Assembly: GCA_935421135.1 (NCBI GenBank)
Contig: OW285189.1
Span: 23,996,298 to 24,060,297 of the forward strand
Length of the DNA stretch: 64,000 nucleotides
DNA from: Bugulina stolonifera
Taxonomy: Eukaryota; Bryozoa; Gymnolaemata; Cheilostomatida; Bugulidae
Direction of reading: 5' to 3'
The notes under the pieces were generated by a model. The model saw nothing but the letters and a program-made list of their open reading frames with translations, was not told where the DNA came from and made no database searches. The position numbers were made by a program, and so were the translations under genes. Below, piece by piece: positions 33,565 to 43,925 of the stretch (position 1 is its first letter; every line of letters starts with the position of its first letter).

Positions 33565-33979
33565 GTAAAAATAGTAATTACATGTGCTTCATTTCAAGCA
33601 TCCATAATTTCCAGCCACATCCGGCCTGATCACAGCCAAAACTATTTGCAAGTATTTTCCATTATAAATTTTATTGACATTGTATATCTATGTTTATCAA
33701 CTCTGTGGCTATGAAATCTGGTTAGACTTTAGGTTGATGCTTTTTTCATCGGTAGAACACAGGTAGCTTTCTTTTCTTCACACATGATTCTAAAAGGACG
33801 CTCAAACCATTTAAAATCAATCTTATAACCTGTAGACCATTATTGTTTCCAATCTTATCTAAAGTTCACGGTAAATGCCAATGTTGTAAACACTCGCATC
33901 CATACAGATGGTAATGCATAATGTATTGTTTAGAGTTGTACGTACATGTAAATGCCATATTTTATTACAATAATACCAG
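33565..33979. other. Intron-like DNA between kinesin stalk exons
   Basis: Nothing recognised apart from the repeated ATGGTAATGCxTAATGTATT segment near 33908, which recurs at 34746. Confidence 0.6.
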
Positions 33980-34107
33980 GTGAAACCACCATCGGCATTT
34001 CATCTGCAGCGCTCTCTTCGGAGATTAACTCTCTGAAGGAGCAACTTATCAGTTCAAGGAAAGATTTTGAAACTCTCCAAGCTGAGCTGGCCAAGGTTAA
34101 AGCACAG
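33980..34107 (+). pseudogene. Kinesin-1 stalk exon S2, intact copy
   Basis: Phase-1 start after ATACCAG. Reads ETTIGISSAALSSEINSLKE, QLISSRKDFETLQAELAKVK, AQ, phase-0 end before GTGGGT. Splice phases fit S1 upstream (RWRT|G) and S3 downstream (KQVEEV). It matches the kinesin-1 segment with STRRDxxxxQAEL. Exon order here is S1, decayed S2, S3, S2, S3', so an S2-S3 pair has been duplicated in tandem. Confidence 0.8.
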
Positions 34108-34505
34108 GTGGGTGTGTCAGATAGCAAGGTGCAGACAGACATACAGCTTAATGCAACATTCACACTAATTCAACGCTAACCACAATGTAGCTAGCTATTA
34201 CTATACTATAGCTGGCACGTGTTAGTTAGCGCGGGGTTCAAAGTTCAGCATGTTGAACTTGTTGACCCCTACCGCTCACTCGAGCATGTCACTATATAAT
34301 ATAGTCGTGGTTAGTGTTGGCCGCTCGCCGCTAGTAGTTGGTATAAACGGCAGTGTGAATGTAGCATTACTTTGTAAAGTGCTCTTGAGTAGCCTCACTT
34401 TATTTCTTAGATCTTACAAAAGTATTCATTGTTTATGTTACCAGAATAATCTGGCAAGTTCTTATGTAAGATGAAAGTTATGAGCAGTACTGTACTGCAC
34501 ATAAC

Positions 34506-34662
34506 TTCCAGCAATGCAAGAACTTTCTCAACTCGTTTCTGCAGTAGAACAGTAAGTGTACCCCATCAAAACTATTTACTGTAACAGTAAATAGTTTTGA
34601 TGGGGTACACCTACTGTTCTACTGCAGAAACGAGTTGAGAAAGTTTTTGCATTGCTGGAGAA
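34506..34662. repeat. Inverted repeat mirroring a kinesin S3 exon start
   Basis: Arms of about 75 bp around 34584 (TTACTGTAACAGTAA). The right arm contains TACTGCAG and exon start KRVEKVFALLEK (34628 on); the left arm holds its complement. Only a few mismatches. Confidence 0.9.
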
Positions 34663-34771
34663 ACTTTTGTATCCAATCGTATAGCACATATAACGAGATT
34701 AACGAGAGGTAAATGCCAATGTTGTAAACACATGCATCCATACAGATGGTAATGCTTAATGTATTGTTTAG

Positions 34772-34837
34772 AGTTGTCTAACCGGAGACCTTGGAGAGAT
34801 CAGATCTGTTCAAGAAACCGCAGATGGTGGACTGGTG
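34772..34837 (+). pseudogene. Possible kinesin stalk exon S4
   Basis: After GTATTGTTTAG: SCLTGDLGEIRSVQETADGG then LV before GTGAGT. L-x-DLxEI..xV resembles the kinesin-1 segment after coiled coil 2, but the splice phase does not fit S3 cleanly, so it is tentative. Confidence 0.45.
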
Positions 34838-34964
34838 GTGAGTTAATTGTAGCTTTTTGTCTTGCCAGTACTCTCTCAGTAGATGTTGTCACATTAGTAG
34901 TTGTCACATTTGTAACTGAATCTATTCTCAACTCCCCCACTTCCACAGCACTAGTATCTAGTGT

Positions 34965-35041
34965 GTAGTGTGGTGCCGTCTCTATAAAAGTGGCTATCCA
35001 GAGAATGTCAAACGACATATAAAATACATGCACACAGCAAG
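34965..35041 (+). pseudogene. C2H2 zinc-finger exon end
   Basis: WCRLYKSGYPENVKRHIKYM then HTA, ending CAAG|GTCTGT. One half finger (C-x-Y-KSG...NxKRHIxxxH). The following intron starts with a 16-bp array. Upstream 34890-34950 is shared with 14117-14170. Confidence 0.65.
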
Positions 35042-35800
35042 GTCTGTAGTTTAGATGGTATGTAGTTTAGATGGTGTGTAGTTTAGATGGTGTGTAGTTT
35101 AGATGGTGTGTAGTTTCGAAGGTGTGTAGTTTAGATGGTGTGTAGTTTAGTTGATATGTAGTTTGGATGGTGTGTAGTTTAGATGGTGTGTAGTTTAGAC
35201 GGTGTGTAGTTTAGATGGTATGTAGTTTGGATGGTGTGTAGTTTAGATGGTGTGTAGTTTAGACGGTGTGTAGTTTAGATGGTATGTAGTTTAGATGGTA
35301 TGTAGTTTAGATGGTGTGTAGTTTAGATGGTGTGTAGTTTCGAAGGTGTGTAGTTTAGATGGTGTGTAGTTTAGTTGATATGTAGTTTGGATGGTGTGTA
35401 GTTTAGATGGTGTGTAGTTTAGACGGTGTGTAGTTTAGATGGTATGTAGTTTAGATGGTGTGTAGTTTAGATGGGGTGTAGTTTAGATGGTATGTAGTTT
35501 AGATGGTGTGTAGTTTAGATGGTATGTAGCTTAGATGGTGTGTAGTTTAGATGGTATGTAGTTTAGATGGTGTGTAGTTTAGTTGATATGTAGTTTGGAT
35601 GGTGTGTAGTTTAGATGGTGTGTAGTTTAGACGGTGTGTAGTTTAGATGGTATGTAGTTTGGATGGTGTGTAGTTTAGATGGTATGTAGTTTAGAAGGTA
35701 TGTAGTTTAGATGGTATGTAGTTTAGATGGTATGTAGTTTAGATGGTGTGTAGTTTAGATGGTGCGTAGTTTAGACATATAAAATACATGCACACAGCAA
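35042..35800 (+). repeat. 16-bp minisatellite starting at a zinc-finger exon donor
   Basis: About 46 units of TGTGTAGTTTAGATGG and variants. Variant order repeats: the CGAAGG variant recurs 224 bp apart (35113, 35340) and the TTGATATG variant at about 35152, 35376 and 35584, so there is a higher-order unit of 13-14 monomers. At 35776 the exon end (ACATATAAAATACATGCACA) and donor reappear, showing the exon tail was copied with the array. Related units follow other zinc-finger exons at 36040, 42134 and 58378. Confidence 0.9.
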
Positions 35801-35923
35801 GGTCTGTAGTTTGGAAGGTGTGGAGTTTAGACGTGCATAGTATAGTACTGTTTTTACTTGATACTTTCCACATTGTTCTATGATATGCAATCTATATAAT
35901 AGTGTGTTCAACTGTTATTGTAG

Positions 35924-36303
35924 ACACACCAAAGCAGTTCTCGTGTGAGGAGTCCCATTATAGAAACTTTGAATGCGAACATCTCAAAAGGCACATCAAG
36001 TAGGCTAAAAGCACATGAGAAAGGTATATAGCATATAGTTTGGACGGTGTGTAGTTTGGACAGTAGTGTTTCTACTTTATGCTACAATATACGATATAGA
36101 GTATACATAATTCATTGTGTTTTGATTGTTGTTGCAGATGTACCAAAACAGAAAAGTGACCGATGTCAATACAAAACTGTCGATACAGGCACACTAAAAA
36201 CGCATAAAAATACAGTTCATGATGGCAAAAAAACATTTTCTTGCCATGTAAGTCTGGCCTCAAAGGCAATGTGACCCGGCACATAAAACCCATAAACACT
36301 TAA
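35924..36303 (+). pseudogene. Two C2H2 zinc-finger exons, degraded
   Basis: 35924-36023: DTPKQFSCEESHYRNFECEH, LKRHIK, stop, then GTATAT. 36138-36303: DVPKQKSDRCQYKTVDTGTL, KTHKNTVHDGKKTFSCH, then a frameshift before GNVTRHIKPINT and a stop. Both have the DxPK start after a TTGCAG/TTGTAG acceptor, as in the other family members; Cys/His ligands are partly lost. Confidence 0.75.
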
Positions 36304-36306
36304 TCG

Positions 36307-36667
36307 CAGTGGTCAAAGTGGTGGGGGGACAGGGTCCCCCACCATAAATTTCAGGGGGTCCCTCAGAGTGATAGACCCCCTACAGATTACTGTTACAATA
36401 AGTCAAATGTAGTGCCATTAATTTTCCTTCTTTCATAGCAACGAAGTTTTATCTTAAAATCTTAAGATCTTGGACCATATTTTAACCTAAAGTTCTTGGA
36501 TTTTGCACCATTTCGGTGTCTAATTTTGATAAAGTTTCCAATTTCTGGGAAGGCGCTCAGGCGCCCCTCCCCGCCAGCACGCCAGCCATTTGGATGGTTG
36601 TGCCCTTAAGCGATTATGTTTGCTACCCTAGAGACCCCCCACTTCTTTTCTTTGACTTTGACCACTG
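36307..36667. mobile_element. hAT-like MITE with near-perfect 8-bp duplication, 361 bp
   Basis: Ends CAGTGGTCAAAGT and ACTTTGACCACTG. Flanks CTTAATCG (36299-36306) and CTTAATAG (36668-36675), seven of eight bases alike. Rich in GGGGGAC/GTCCCCC inner motifs. No coding sequence. It sits directly after the stop of a zinc-finger exon. Confidence 0.8.
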
Positions 36668-36711
36668 CTTAATAGTGAATGCACAATCATAATAAATTAA
36701 TTTATATTTCT

Positions 36712-36934
36712 ATAGAGGTATGGTCTGTCACTTTTTTAAATACCGGCAAGTCAAAACATAGTTTAATGTTAGCTATTTAGATTTTTTGTTACTTTTCTGT
36801 TGAATAAACATGTACAAATCAATAATGTCAACAATTTGATTTCATGTCTAACTATGCTCTACGAATTCCATGTGGCCCACCTCAAAAATGTTTAGCTAGC
36901 CCTGTTCTACAATATACAATCTATATTACCGTAG
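36712..36934. mobile_element. Fragment of a hAT-like repeat (partner about 55510-55730, inverted)
   Basis: TGACTTGCCGGTATTTAAAA-type sequence and the terminus GTGGCCCACCTCAAAAATGT...AGCTAGCCCTG occur here and, inverted, at 55512-55730. The CAGGGCTAGCTAAACATTTT end resembles a hAT terminus. Confidence 0.6.
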
Positions 36935-37174
36935 ACGCACCAAAGCAGTTCTCATGTGAGGAGTGCTATTATGTAACCAACAGCCGCCATCATGCAATAC
37001 AGAGTATACATAATTCATTGTGTTTTTTGTTGTTGCAGATGCATCAAGCTGGATTGCAACCAATGTCTGCAACCAATGTCGATACAGCACAGTGTACAGA
37101 GGAACACTAAAACAACATAAAAATTAGTTCATGATGGCCAGAAACCATTTTTGTGGAATTTTGCCCATACACGT
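36935..37174 (+). pseudogene. C2H2 zinc-finger exons, the second split by the LTR element
   Basis: 36935-37010: DAPKQFSCEECYYVTNSRHH. 37039-37174: after TTGCAG, DASSWIATNVCNQCRYSTVY, RGTLKQHKN, stop, then QKPFLWNFAHT. The sequence resumes at 41531 with GGGCACAAAGGGAATTTGAC, so the retrotransposon 37175-41525 lies inside the last finger. Confidence 0.75.
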
Positions 37175-37376
37175 TGTTATATAGTCATTACGGCTATTCT
37201 AAGTGTCTCGTAAGAGACTACGCTAAAGGTCGGAGCTGATTGGCTAACCGGACAACGAAAGACTACGCTACGAGCCGAGAGGATTAGGAAGACTATTCAC
37301 CCTTATCTTCATGAACTTCGGTGGGTGAAGACGTACCTAAGAACGCTAAGTATATTACGAACCTGACTATTTAACA
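37175..37376 (+). repeat. 5' LTR
   Basis: Starts TGTTATATAGTC and ends CTATTTAACA. Homologous to about 41297-41525. Confidence 0.85.
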
Positions 37377-38047
37377 TGGCGCAGTTGACAGGATAATTTT
37401 TTATTATTATTGTTAAACTGAAAGGTATTACTGGTTACAACTGAGATAATCAAGAGCACCCTTCGGGGGAGGAGTAGCAGTCACTCAAGGAGGAGTGACT
37501 GTGAGTGAGTAGCGTATTGTAGCCTTAAGGACTTAGTGACTCACTAGTCCTTGACTGCACTACGTGAGGGGTAGCGTAGTTACGTGAATGTAACGTGACT
37601 ACGTGAGTGTAGAGTAGAGAGAGTTTTTGTAGCGTAGCCACACGAGAGTACCGTGGCTACGTGAGAGTAAAGTGTTTCCGTAGCGTAGTCACGTCAGTTA
37701 AGCGTGGCTACGTGAGTGCAGAGAGGAGTAGCGTAGTCACACCAGAGTAACGTGACTGCGTGAAAGTTGAGAAAGGGAAAGTGAGTGTTAGTGTAGAGTT
37801 AGCGTTCGTGTGGAGTTGGTGTAGAGGTAGAGTAGAGTTAGTGTAGAGTTGAAGTAGAGTTAGTGTAGAGTTAGTGGAGAGTTAGAGTAGAGTTAGTGGA
37901 GAGTTAGAGTAGAGTTAGTGTAGAGTTAGTGTAAAGTTGAAGTAGAGTTAGTGTAAAGTTGAGTTAGAGTAGAGTAGAGTTGGGTATTGAATTGAAAGTA
38001 GAGTAGAAAGTAGAGTAGCTACGTGAGTGTAGTACAGCAGAGCTAAA
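37377..38047 (+). other. Retrotransposon leader with short G-rich repeats
   Basis: Putative primer-binding site at the left. 37790-37980 is made of GTAGAGTTAGT/GGAGAGTTAGA repeats, and repeated TACGTGAG/GTAGCGTAG motifs occur at 37560-37760. No long frame before the Gag ATG. Confidence 0.75.
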
Positions 38048-40788
38048 ATGGCTGCTGCTGGTATTGATCTGAATAGCTTCTCTACACTAAAAATAGTAGG
38101 GAATGACGTAAGTGGCTGTTGGTCTGAATGGCTAACAGGTTTCGAAATAGCGGTGGAAGTAGCCACCTTTAATATGGGTCAAGAAGGACCCAATGAGGCA
38201 AGAGTGAATAGGTTTAGGGGTAGGACTAAACTACTGGCCCTACTTAGCGCGGCAGGGAGAGATGGCAAAGCTGTCCTCACTGCCTCAGGCTTCAATCTGC
38301 GAGACAACGCAGATGATGCCTATGATAGAGCACTTAAACCACTACTGTCACACCATTCAATATTTGCAAAACAGTATTGTTCATCCTATTTCCGTAAGAT
38401 TGATGCGTTGCTTGTGTTTGGAAACCTAGCTGCTGCCAAGAAAACCCTCTCCTTCAATTTGTAGCCTACGTATGTATGTTGGGAATTTTGGAAGCACTCA
38501 AGCGGTTAATATAAACTGTGCCACAGAGATAGCCATAGTGCCTGCAACTCATTGCGGGCTTCGCTTGTAACTTTATTGTTTATCACTGTACACAAGAGCT
38601 ATTTATAGAATGACAGTGACTCAGTAAGATTACTTGGCTATTTCGTGCTGTAGCCTACCTATGTTCTCAATACTGACTGGAGGTCAAAATAGCCAATATT
38701 CAAATGTGTTTATCCTGGCTGCCACTAGGTTTACAAAGACAAACGGCACATCAATCTTAATGAAATAATATGAACAATATTATTTGCAAATATTGAATGG
38801 TGCGACAGTAGTGGTTTAAAGTGTTAACAGATCACTTTGAGCAAAAAGATAGTTTCTTTTTAAGACATGGAAGATTCGTCACTGCTTCACAAGCATGTGA
38901 TGAAGATTTTCGTATGTACCTACTCAGAGTAGAACGACTGAGTAGGGATTTGGATTTTGGCGATCAAGGCGAAGTGCATAGACAACGCCTCGCTGTTTCG
39001 GTCGCAGTTAATGGTTTGCGTGAAAGCTCGCTTAGGCAAATACTTTACCAGCGAGCTGAACTCAAGGCTGACTTGACAGCCTTGCTTAAAGCAAGAGACA
39101 CTGCCAGGAAAGAGGATGCACTCCTGAAGCAGTTTAAGCACACCCCTAGTACTGATAGAGTGATTAAACAGGAAGTGGGTAATGTAAGCTCCAATAAACC
39201 GAGCTATTGTAATGTAATTAAAAATAACATTAATGAATCAGATGAACCATCTGTATGCAATGTAACTAGACGTAGATCTAGTCATAAGTATAGACCTAGA
39301 AGTACTAGTAGAGATAGCAATACTAGCAACAGCTCCTACAGCCGTTACAATTCTAGAAGGTATTCTAGGTATAGACCTAGAAGCAGTATTAAGGAGAGTA
39401 GGGAATCCCACCATCGTAGGGATTCTAGCAACGACAGTCCTTCTAAGTACTCACCTAGTAGGAGGTATAACTCAGAGGACTCTCGGTGCTATCATTGCCG
39501 TAAGCACGGACACCATACCAGAGAGTGTCCTACGGTCACCTGCTACGTATGTAACAGAAAAGGTCACACCACCAAGGACTGCCAGTCCAGGCGGAACAAA
39601 CGCCATCTCAAGGACTCTCCAAGTTCGTCTAGGCAGTGCCAACGGTCTAGAGGGGACCATTGGAGTCCTTCTAGAGTAAAAAGAGTCAGATTCTCTAGCA
39701 AACTAGAGAATAGATCTAATATAGCCAATCCTACTTGTAGTAGTGTAGATGTAATAGATTCTAGTGAGACAGAAACATTTATAGGTTCTGTCATAGCCTC
39801 CTCACCCTATGTTGATTGTAGAGAGGAGGAAGCATGTGAGGCAATGTTACAGGACCCTACCTGTAAATTGTCAATAGATAATATTAGCAAGAATTGGCAT
39901 TATGGCGGAGCCAGTTGCTCTGATAGCAAGAAGAGGAAACACCCCTCTTCTGGTCCGACACGCGCTGAGGGACTATCACTCAAGGCGTTGGGCATAGACC
40001 CCCTTGTGTCTTGTGCACCGAGGGCCCATGACAAGGAGATGAGTGCAAACTCTTCTCTCCTTGGTCAGGTTTCCACTTTCTTAAGTGGAATACGTAGTAG
40101 CTCAGCAATGACTACTGACGACTTCACGAGGAGAAGTATGGCTCTTAACGAGAGAGAATTGGCACTTAGGAGCCAGTATGAACTCGGCCTGAGTGAGATA
40201 GCTCGAGAAAGAGCTGCTCTTCAGAGAGAGTACGATGATGGTGAACCGGTCAGGGAAGCCATCAGGAACCTTGAACTGGCTGCTAACCAGTTTGCCCAAG
40301 GTTCCGGGTCTGGTGTTACTACTGCTCCTGTAACACCAGTGCGTCCCAGTGCTAGTTCAGGGTCCTTGAACCCCTGTAGCTCTCAGAGTAAGGTGGTGTC
40401 TCCCCATGAGACAACACCCACTGTGGTGCCCAACACTGCAGCCACCACAGTAGTGCAAGAAGAGGTGTCTCCCAGCGCGACACCTGTGGTGCTTTCAGCA
40501 AGGACTGTGCAGGTTGCACAGGCTAGCGACTCTGCCCCAGCAGAGGAGAGGGGGCCCCAGGCCCAGCAGAGAATGGTGCTTCCTAGTGAGACACCAGCGA
40601 GTACTGTGCGGGGTGCACAGGGTGGTAGCTCTTCTTCAGTAGAGGAGTGGGCCAGTGACGGAACTCCTGCCAGCGAAAAGGAAAAAGTTGTCAAGGACAA
40701 TATGGCAGGGATGGGATTTCTCTGGGAGAGATATGAGTGCGTCAACAATGCGTTGGTTGATTCACTGTTTCTGCAGAGAGCATGGTGA
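38048..40788 (+). CDS. Retrotransposon Gag, interrupted by a TTAA element
   Basis: First part 38048-38337 begins MAAAGIDLNSFSTLKIV and includes a W-x-E-W-L-x-GFE capsid-like segment. The frame resumes at 38820 and runs to 40788, exactly in phase when one TTAA and the insertion are left out. The second part has a helical capsid region (AVNGLRESSLRQIL), an Arg/Ser-rich stretch and two CCHC zinc knuckles (CYHCRKHGHHTREC and CYVCNRKGHTTKDC), then a long Ser/Thr/Pro-rich tail with coiled-coil-like EREL/RERAAL. It would form virus-like particles and bind RNA. No pol follows. As it stands in the genome the frame is broken by the insertion, so it is presently non-functional unless that is removed. 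Confidence 0.88.
38338..38815. mobile_element. 478-bp TTAA-flanked element in gag
   Basis: Inverted ends of about 30 bp starting ACCACTACTGTC, with one mismatch in the first 30. TTAA at 38334-38337 and 38816-38819. Without it and one TTAA, the gag frame is continuous. TTAA duplications are known for piggyBac and Kolobok superfamilies. No transposase; a non-autonomous MITE. Confidence 0.9.
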
Positions 40789-41296
40789 ATAGTGACACCT
40801 GAGTATTATCAGATGTACAGTGGTAGTAGTGGTTGTGCACTACACTGAGCTCTTGCTTTGGCAACAGCTACTGACGTAATGACTCTCCTGGAGAGGAAGT
40901 ATGTATGGTGCGACTAACTCTTCATAGAGAAGTTGCAGAATGCGTAGTCATTTCTAAAGCAGAAATGATTTCTGAGGAGGAATCTTTACAGTTCCTCTTG
41001 TTGATTTCTGAATCTCAAGTAGACTGGCATAGCCATCTCTACCTTTGGCAAGTCCATCCTACAGTGGAAGAAGATAGAGTAATACTCTTTTCAGGTGAAT
41101 CTCTACAAAGAGGTAAGCCAAGGTAATGGTGACTTGAGGTCTAGAAGGACTTCTTCAGTAGCCCTGTGTACAATACTGAAAGGGCTTAGAAAGACCTGTA
41201 CCCTTCGGTGTGCACATGTACAATGTGTGACTAAATGCATATGCTCAATGTACTTCTTGAACATTGTGATTGTAATGTTTACACCAAGAGGGGGCA
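40789..41296 (+). other. Retrotransposon 3' internal region
   Basis: Between the Gag stop and the polypurine tract. Short frames of 73 codons (40905-41126) have no recognised similarity. No pol remnant. Confidence 0.6.
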
Positions 41297-41525
41297 TATT
41301 ATATAGCAGCTTTTAAAGCTTTATGTATATGTTGATCATTGTACCGTATCCAATACCAGTTTAGTTTCATTACTAGGTTGTTGGTAAAGCTATTCTAAGT
41401 GTCTCGTAAGAGTTTACGCTAAAGGTCGGAGCCGAGAGGATTAGGAAGACTATGCACCCTTATCTTCATGAACTTCGGTGGGTGAAGACGTACGCTAAGT
41501 ATATTACAAACCTGACTATTTAACA
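41297..41525 (+). repeat. 3' LTR
   Basis: Ends CTGACTATTTAACA like the 5' LTR; the left border is set by the preceding polypurine tract and is approximate. Confidence 0.75.
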
Positions 41526-41530
41526 CACGT

Positions 41531-41690
41531 CGGGCACAAAGGGAATTTGACCCGGCACAAAACCTGACCCAGCATAAAAACTTAATAGTGTTTAACAAAA
41601 TGAGAATAAATTAATTTTATAGTTTTATAGTTTTTATAATATGCATATAGAGTATACATAGACTGTTGTTGCAGATGCACCAAAGCTCTG
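41531..41690 (+). pseudogene. Rest of the split zinc-finger exon and start of the next
   Basis: 41531-41592 continues the finger interrupted at 37174 (GGGCACAAAG...TGACCCGGCA). At 41674 TTGCAG is followed by ATGCACCAAAGCTC, the DAPK start of another finger exon, which then breaks into the repeat also seen at 13857. Confidence 0.65.
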
Positions 41691-41910
41691 CTACTCTTGT
41701 AACAAACCAAGTTTCAAATTCAAATGATATAATAAAAAATTTGAGAGTGAATTTTGAAACCCAACTCGTTTATTATTTTTTAATTACTTTAGGCATGTCT
41801 CGGGATTCATTCTTATTATATTCGATATTAATTATCATTATAATTATATAATCAGTAATAATATATTAATATAATTATAATGGGCCCTAAAAATAATAAA
41901 ATGTATAAAT

Positions 41911-42054
41911 AAATTCATCAAGCAATTCATCAAGCAATTCATCAAGCAATTCATCAAGCAATTCATCAAGCAATTCATCAAGCAATTCATCAAGCAATTC
42001 ATCAAGCAATTCATCAAGCAATTCATCAAGCAATTCATCAAGCAATTCATCAAG
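41911..42054. repeat. 12-bp tandem repeat (12 units)
   Basis: Exact units ATTCATCAAGCA. The minus-strand frame of repeated LMNC through it is an artefact. Copy A lacks the array. Confidence 0.95.
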
Positions 42055-42305
42055 CGAAAAGACAAAATCTCACATTCTAATATAAAGAAATTTAACAGGA
42101 ATGCATAAAGTACAGTCAAGTACAAATACACAGGTATGTAGTTTGGAAGGTGTGTAGTTTGGAAGGTGCTAATCCACTGACAACATTTATTATATATCAA
42201 CTATTATACCTAGTTAGGCTTTCGATCAACACAAGTGTTATACACATTACACTACTATTAGTATAGACCACAGCCATTGAGTAGATGGCTCTGGTATAAA
42301 CTACT

Positions 42306-42637
42306 CGGGTATCCATGGACTGCTAGTGGACTAATATACCCACATTACTCAGGTCTAGCTGTGGGTGTGGTTTATATAGCACACTCTACCTTATTGATGG
42401 TCATCTAGCTATAGTTGTATTATGGAACCAAAATATTAATTTTATATTTTTCGACAAAATTATAATAGTGAATATGAAGTGTTATAATTTCTACACGACT
42501 AATGAAGGTGCATGCAGACTATGGGCAGGTCTGTGTGGCCAGCAGACAAGTTCTCATCCAGGTGTTCAGTGATGAGCATTTGACACCAATTTCTCCTACA
42601 CTAGTTGCCTATTATTACTATTACATGTCTAACTTTT
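42306..42637 (+). repeat. Copy of the spectraplakin 3' flank
   Basis: Matches 8258-8700 in the same orientation (CATTACTCAGGTCTAG, CAAAATATTAATTTTATATT, GACTATGGGCAGGTCTGTGT), with one array unit instead of four. Confidence 0.9.
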
Positions 42638-42654
42638 CTACCCAGCTCTGCTAC

Positions 42655-43925
42655 TCTTGTGACAAACTTACAAACTAAGTATCAAATTCAAATGATATAA
42701 TAGAGAATTTGAGACTGAATCAATTCTCAACCCCCCCCCCCCCCCACTTCTACAACATTATTATTGTACCAAATGCCCTCTTCTAACCAGTGATGTGTAC
42801 TATTAATTTAAAGCATGGTGCAAAAAACAGCAGACATGTGCCAAGCAGACAAATACTCCAGTCAAGAGTCAAGTAAGAGTATACATTCATTCCTAATTGA
42901 TAAAAAGTAATTTAGAGTCAACTCATCGGATGAAGCAAGTCAAAAGTAGAGTAAGAGTAAATAAACAGCCATTTTGAAAAGTGAAGTAAGAGTCAAGCAA
43001 CTAGTGCCAAAATGCTAGAGTCAGAGTAGAGTCAAAGAGAATACCAACGGGAATTTTGTAGAACACAAATTGTTGATGTATACAAGTGTGACAACACACA
43101 ATAGGTAATACTTAGTGTTAGATCCAATTTTCTGTCAGTTAAAGCAGTTCTGAGGAACAAAGGCTATTTCAAATTTGCACTTATTATAATGGTAGGTCTG
43201 TTTATCTATAAGCCTCTCAGCTTCTCTATGGTGGACAAGACTTATTACATAATTACACCAAACCAATAGAATTATCATTGATAGCTGAGAGATTAGAGTA
43301 AAGTAAGAGTCAAGCATCATGCTTTGTAGGAGAGTAGAATTAAAAGTCAATTCCCAGCTTTCACACAATACAAAAGCACAGGTCAATTAAAAGTAATGAA
43401 AAGCTGTTGCTTGAGTCGAGTAAAATGACTGGAGTGCCCATGTCTGAAAACGAGAGAAGACAAGGGGAAGATCGGAAGGTAGCAAAGATACAAGCTCCAG
43501 ATCTGTATTTATTTAGTCAATATTAAATAATAATTGTCAATCATTTAAAAAAAAATTGACTGCTAACTTTATACTTCTTTCAACCTTCACAATTCATTGG
43601 CATCCTTGGAAAACAGACTTAGCTGCAGCAATCACCCAGTGATGACTTAGGCTACATGTACGACAGTTTGACTCAATACTAGTAGTTATACTTGCACATT
43701 GCTGTAAATAAGTTATAAAAAACGACTTCGGTATCATTCAGTTTTCTTAAAAAACAACAAAAGGTAGCTGAATGCAAGTGCAAATCAAAACCGCCCAGCA
43801 CTAATATATACAATGCACCTTTTGACCTAGTGTGTAGTATTTAGTACTGTTTCTACTCGTCCACATTGTTCTACAATATAGAATATAGAGTAGGCCTTTA
43901 CATTGTGTGTCGACTTTTGTTGCAG
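42655..43925. other. Repeat-derived DNA with degenerate AGTCAAG tracts
   Basis: 42655-42840 matches 13857-14230 with a long C run at about 42731. 42855-43430 has scattered AAGAGTCAAGTAAGAGT motifs. No gene. Confidence 0.6.

Larger units (their letters stand above)
37170..41530 (+). mobile_element. Gag-only LTR retrotransposon (TR-GAG-like), 4351 bp
   Basis: 5' LTR 37175-37376, 3' LTR about 41297-41525, flanked by the 5-bp duplication CACGT (37170-37174 and 41526-41530). LTRs share TCTAAGTGTCTCGTAAGAG and CTTCATGAACTTCGGTGGGT; the 3' copy lacks a segment of about 38 bp and has extra 5' sequence. A putative primer-binding site starts TGGCGCAGTTGACAGG at 37377, right after the LTR end ...TTAACA. 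A polypurine tract AAGAGGGGG lies at about 41286-41294. The only protein is Gag; no protease, RT or integrase is seen. This fits a non-autonomous element needing a partner's polymerase. Confidence 0.9.

Noticed and set aside
39472..40748. Minus-strand frames opposite Gag
   Set aside because: Shadows of the long + strand Gag frame with its zinc knuckles.
41844..42200. Minus-strand frame with repeated LMNC
   Set aside because: Artefact of the 12-bp tandem repeat 41911-42054.
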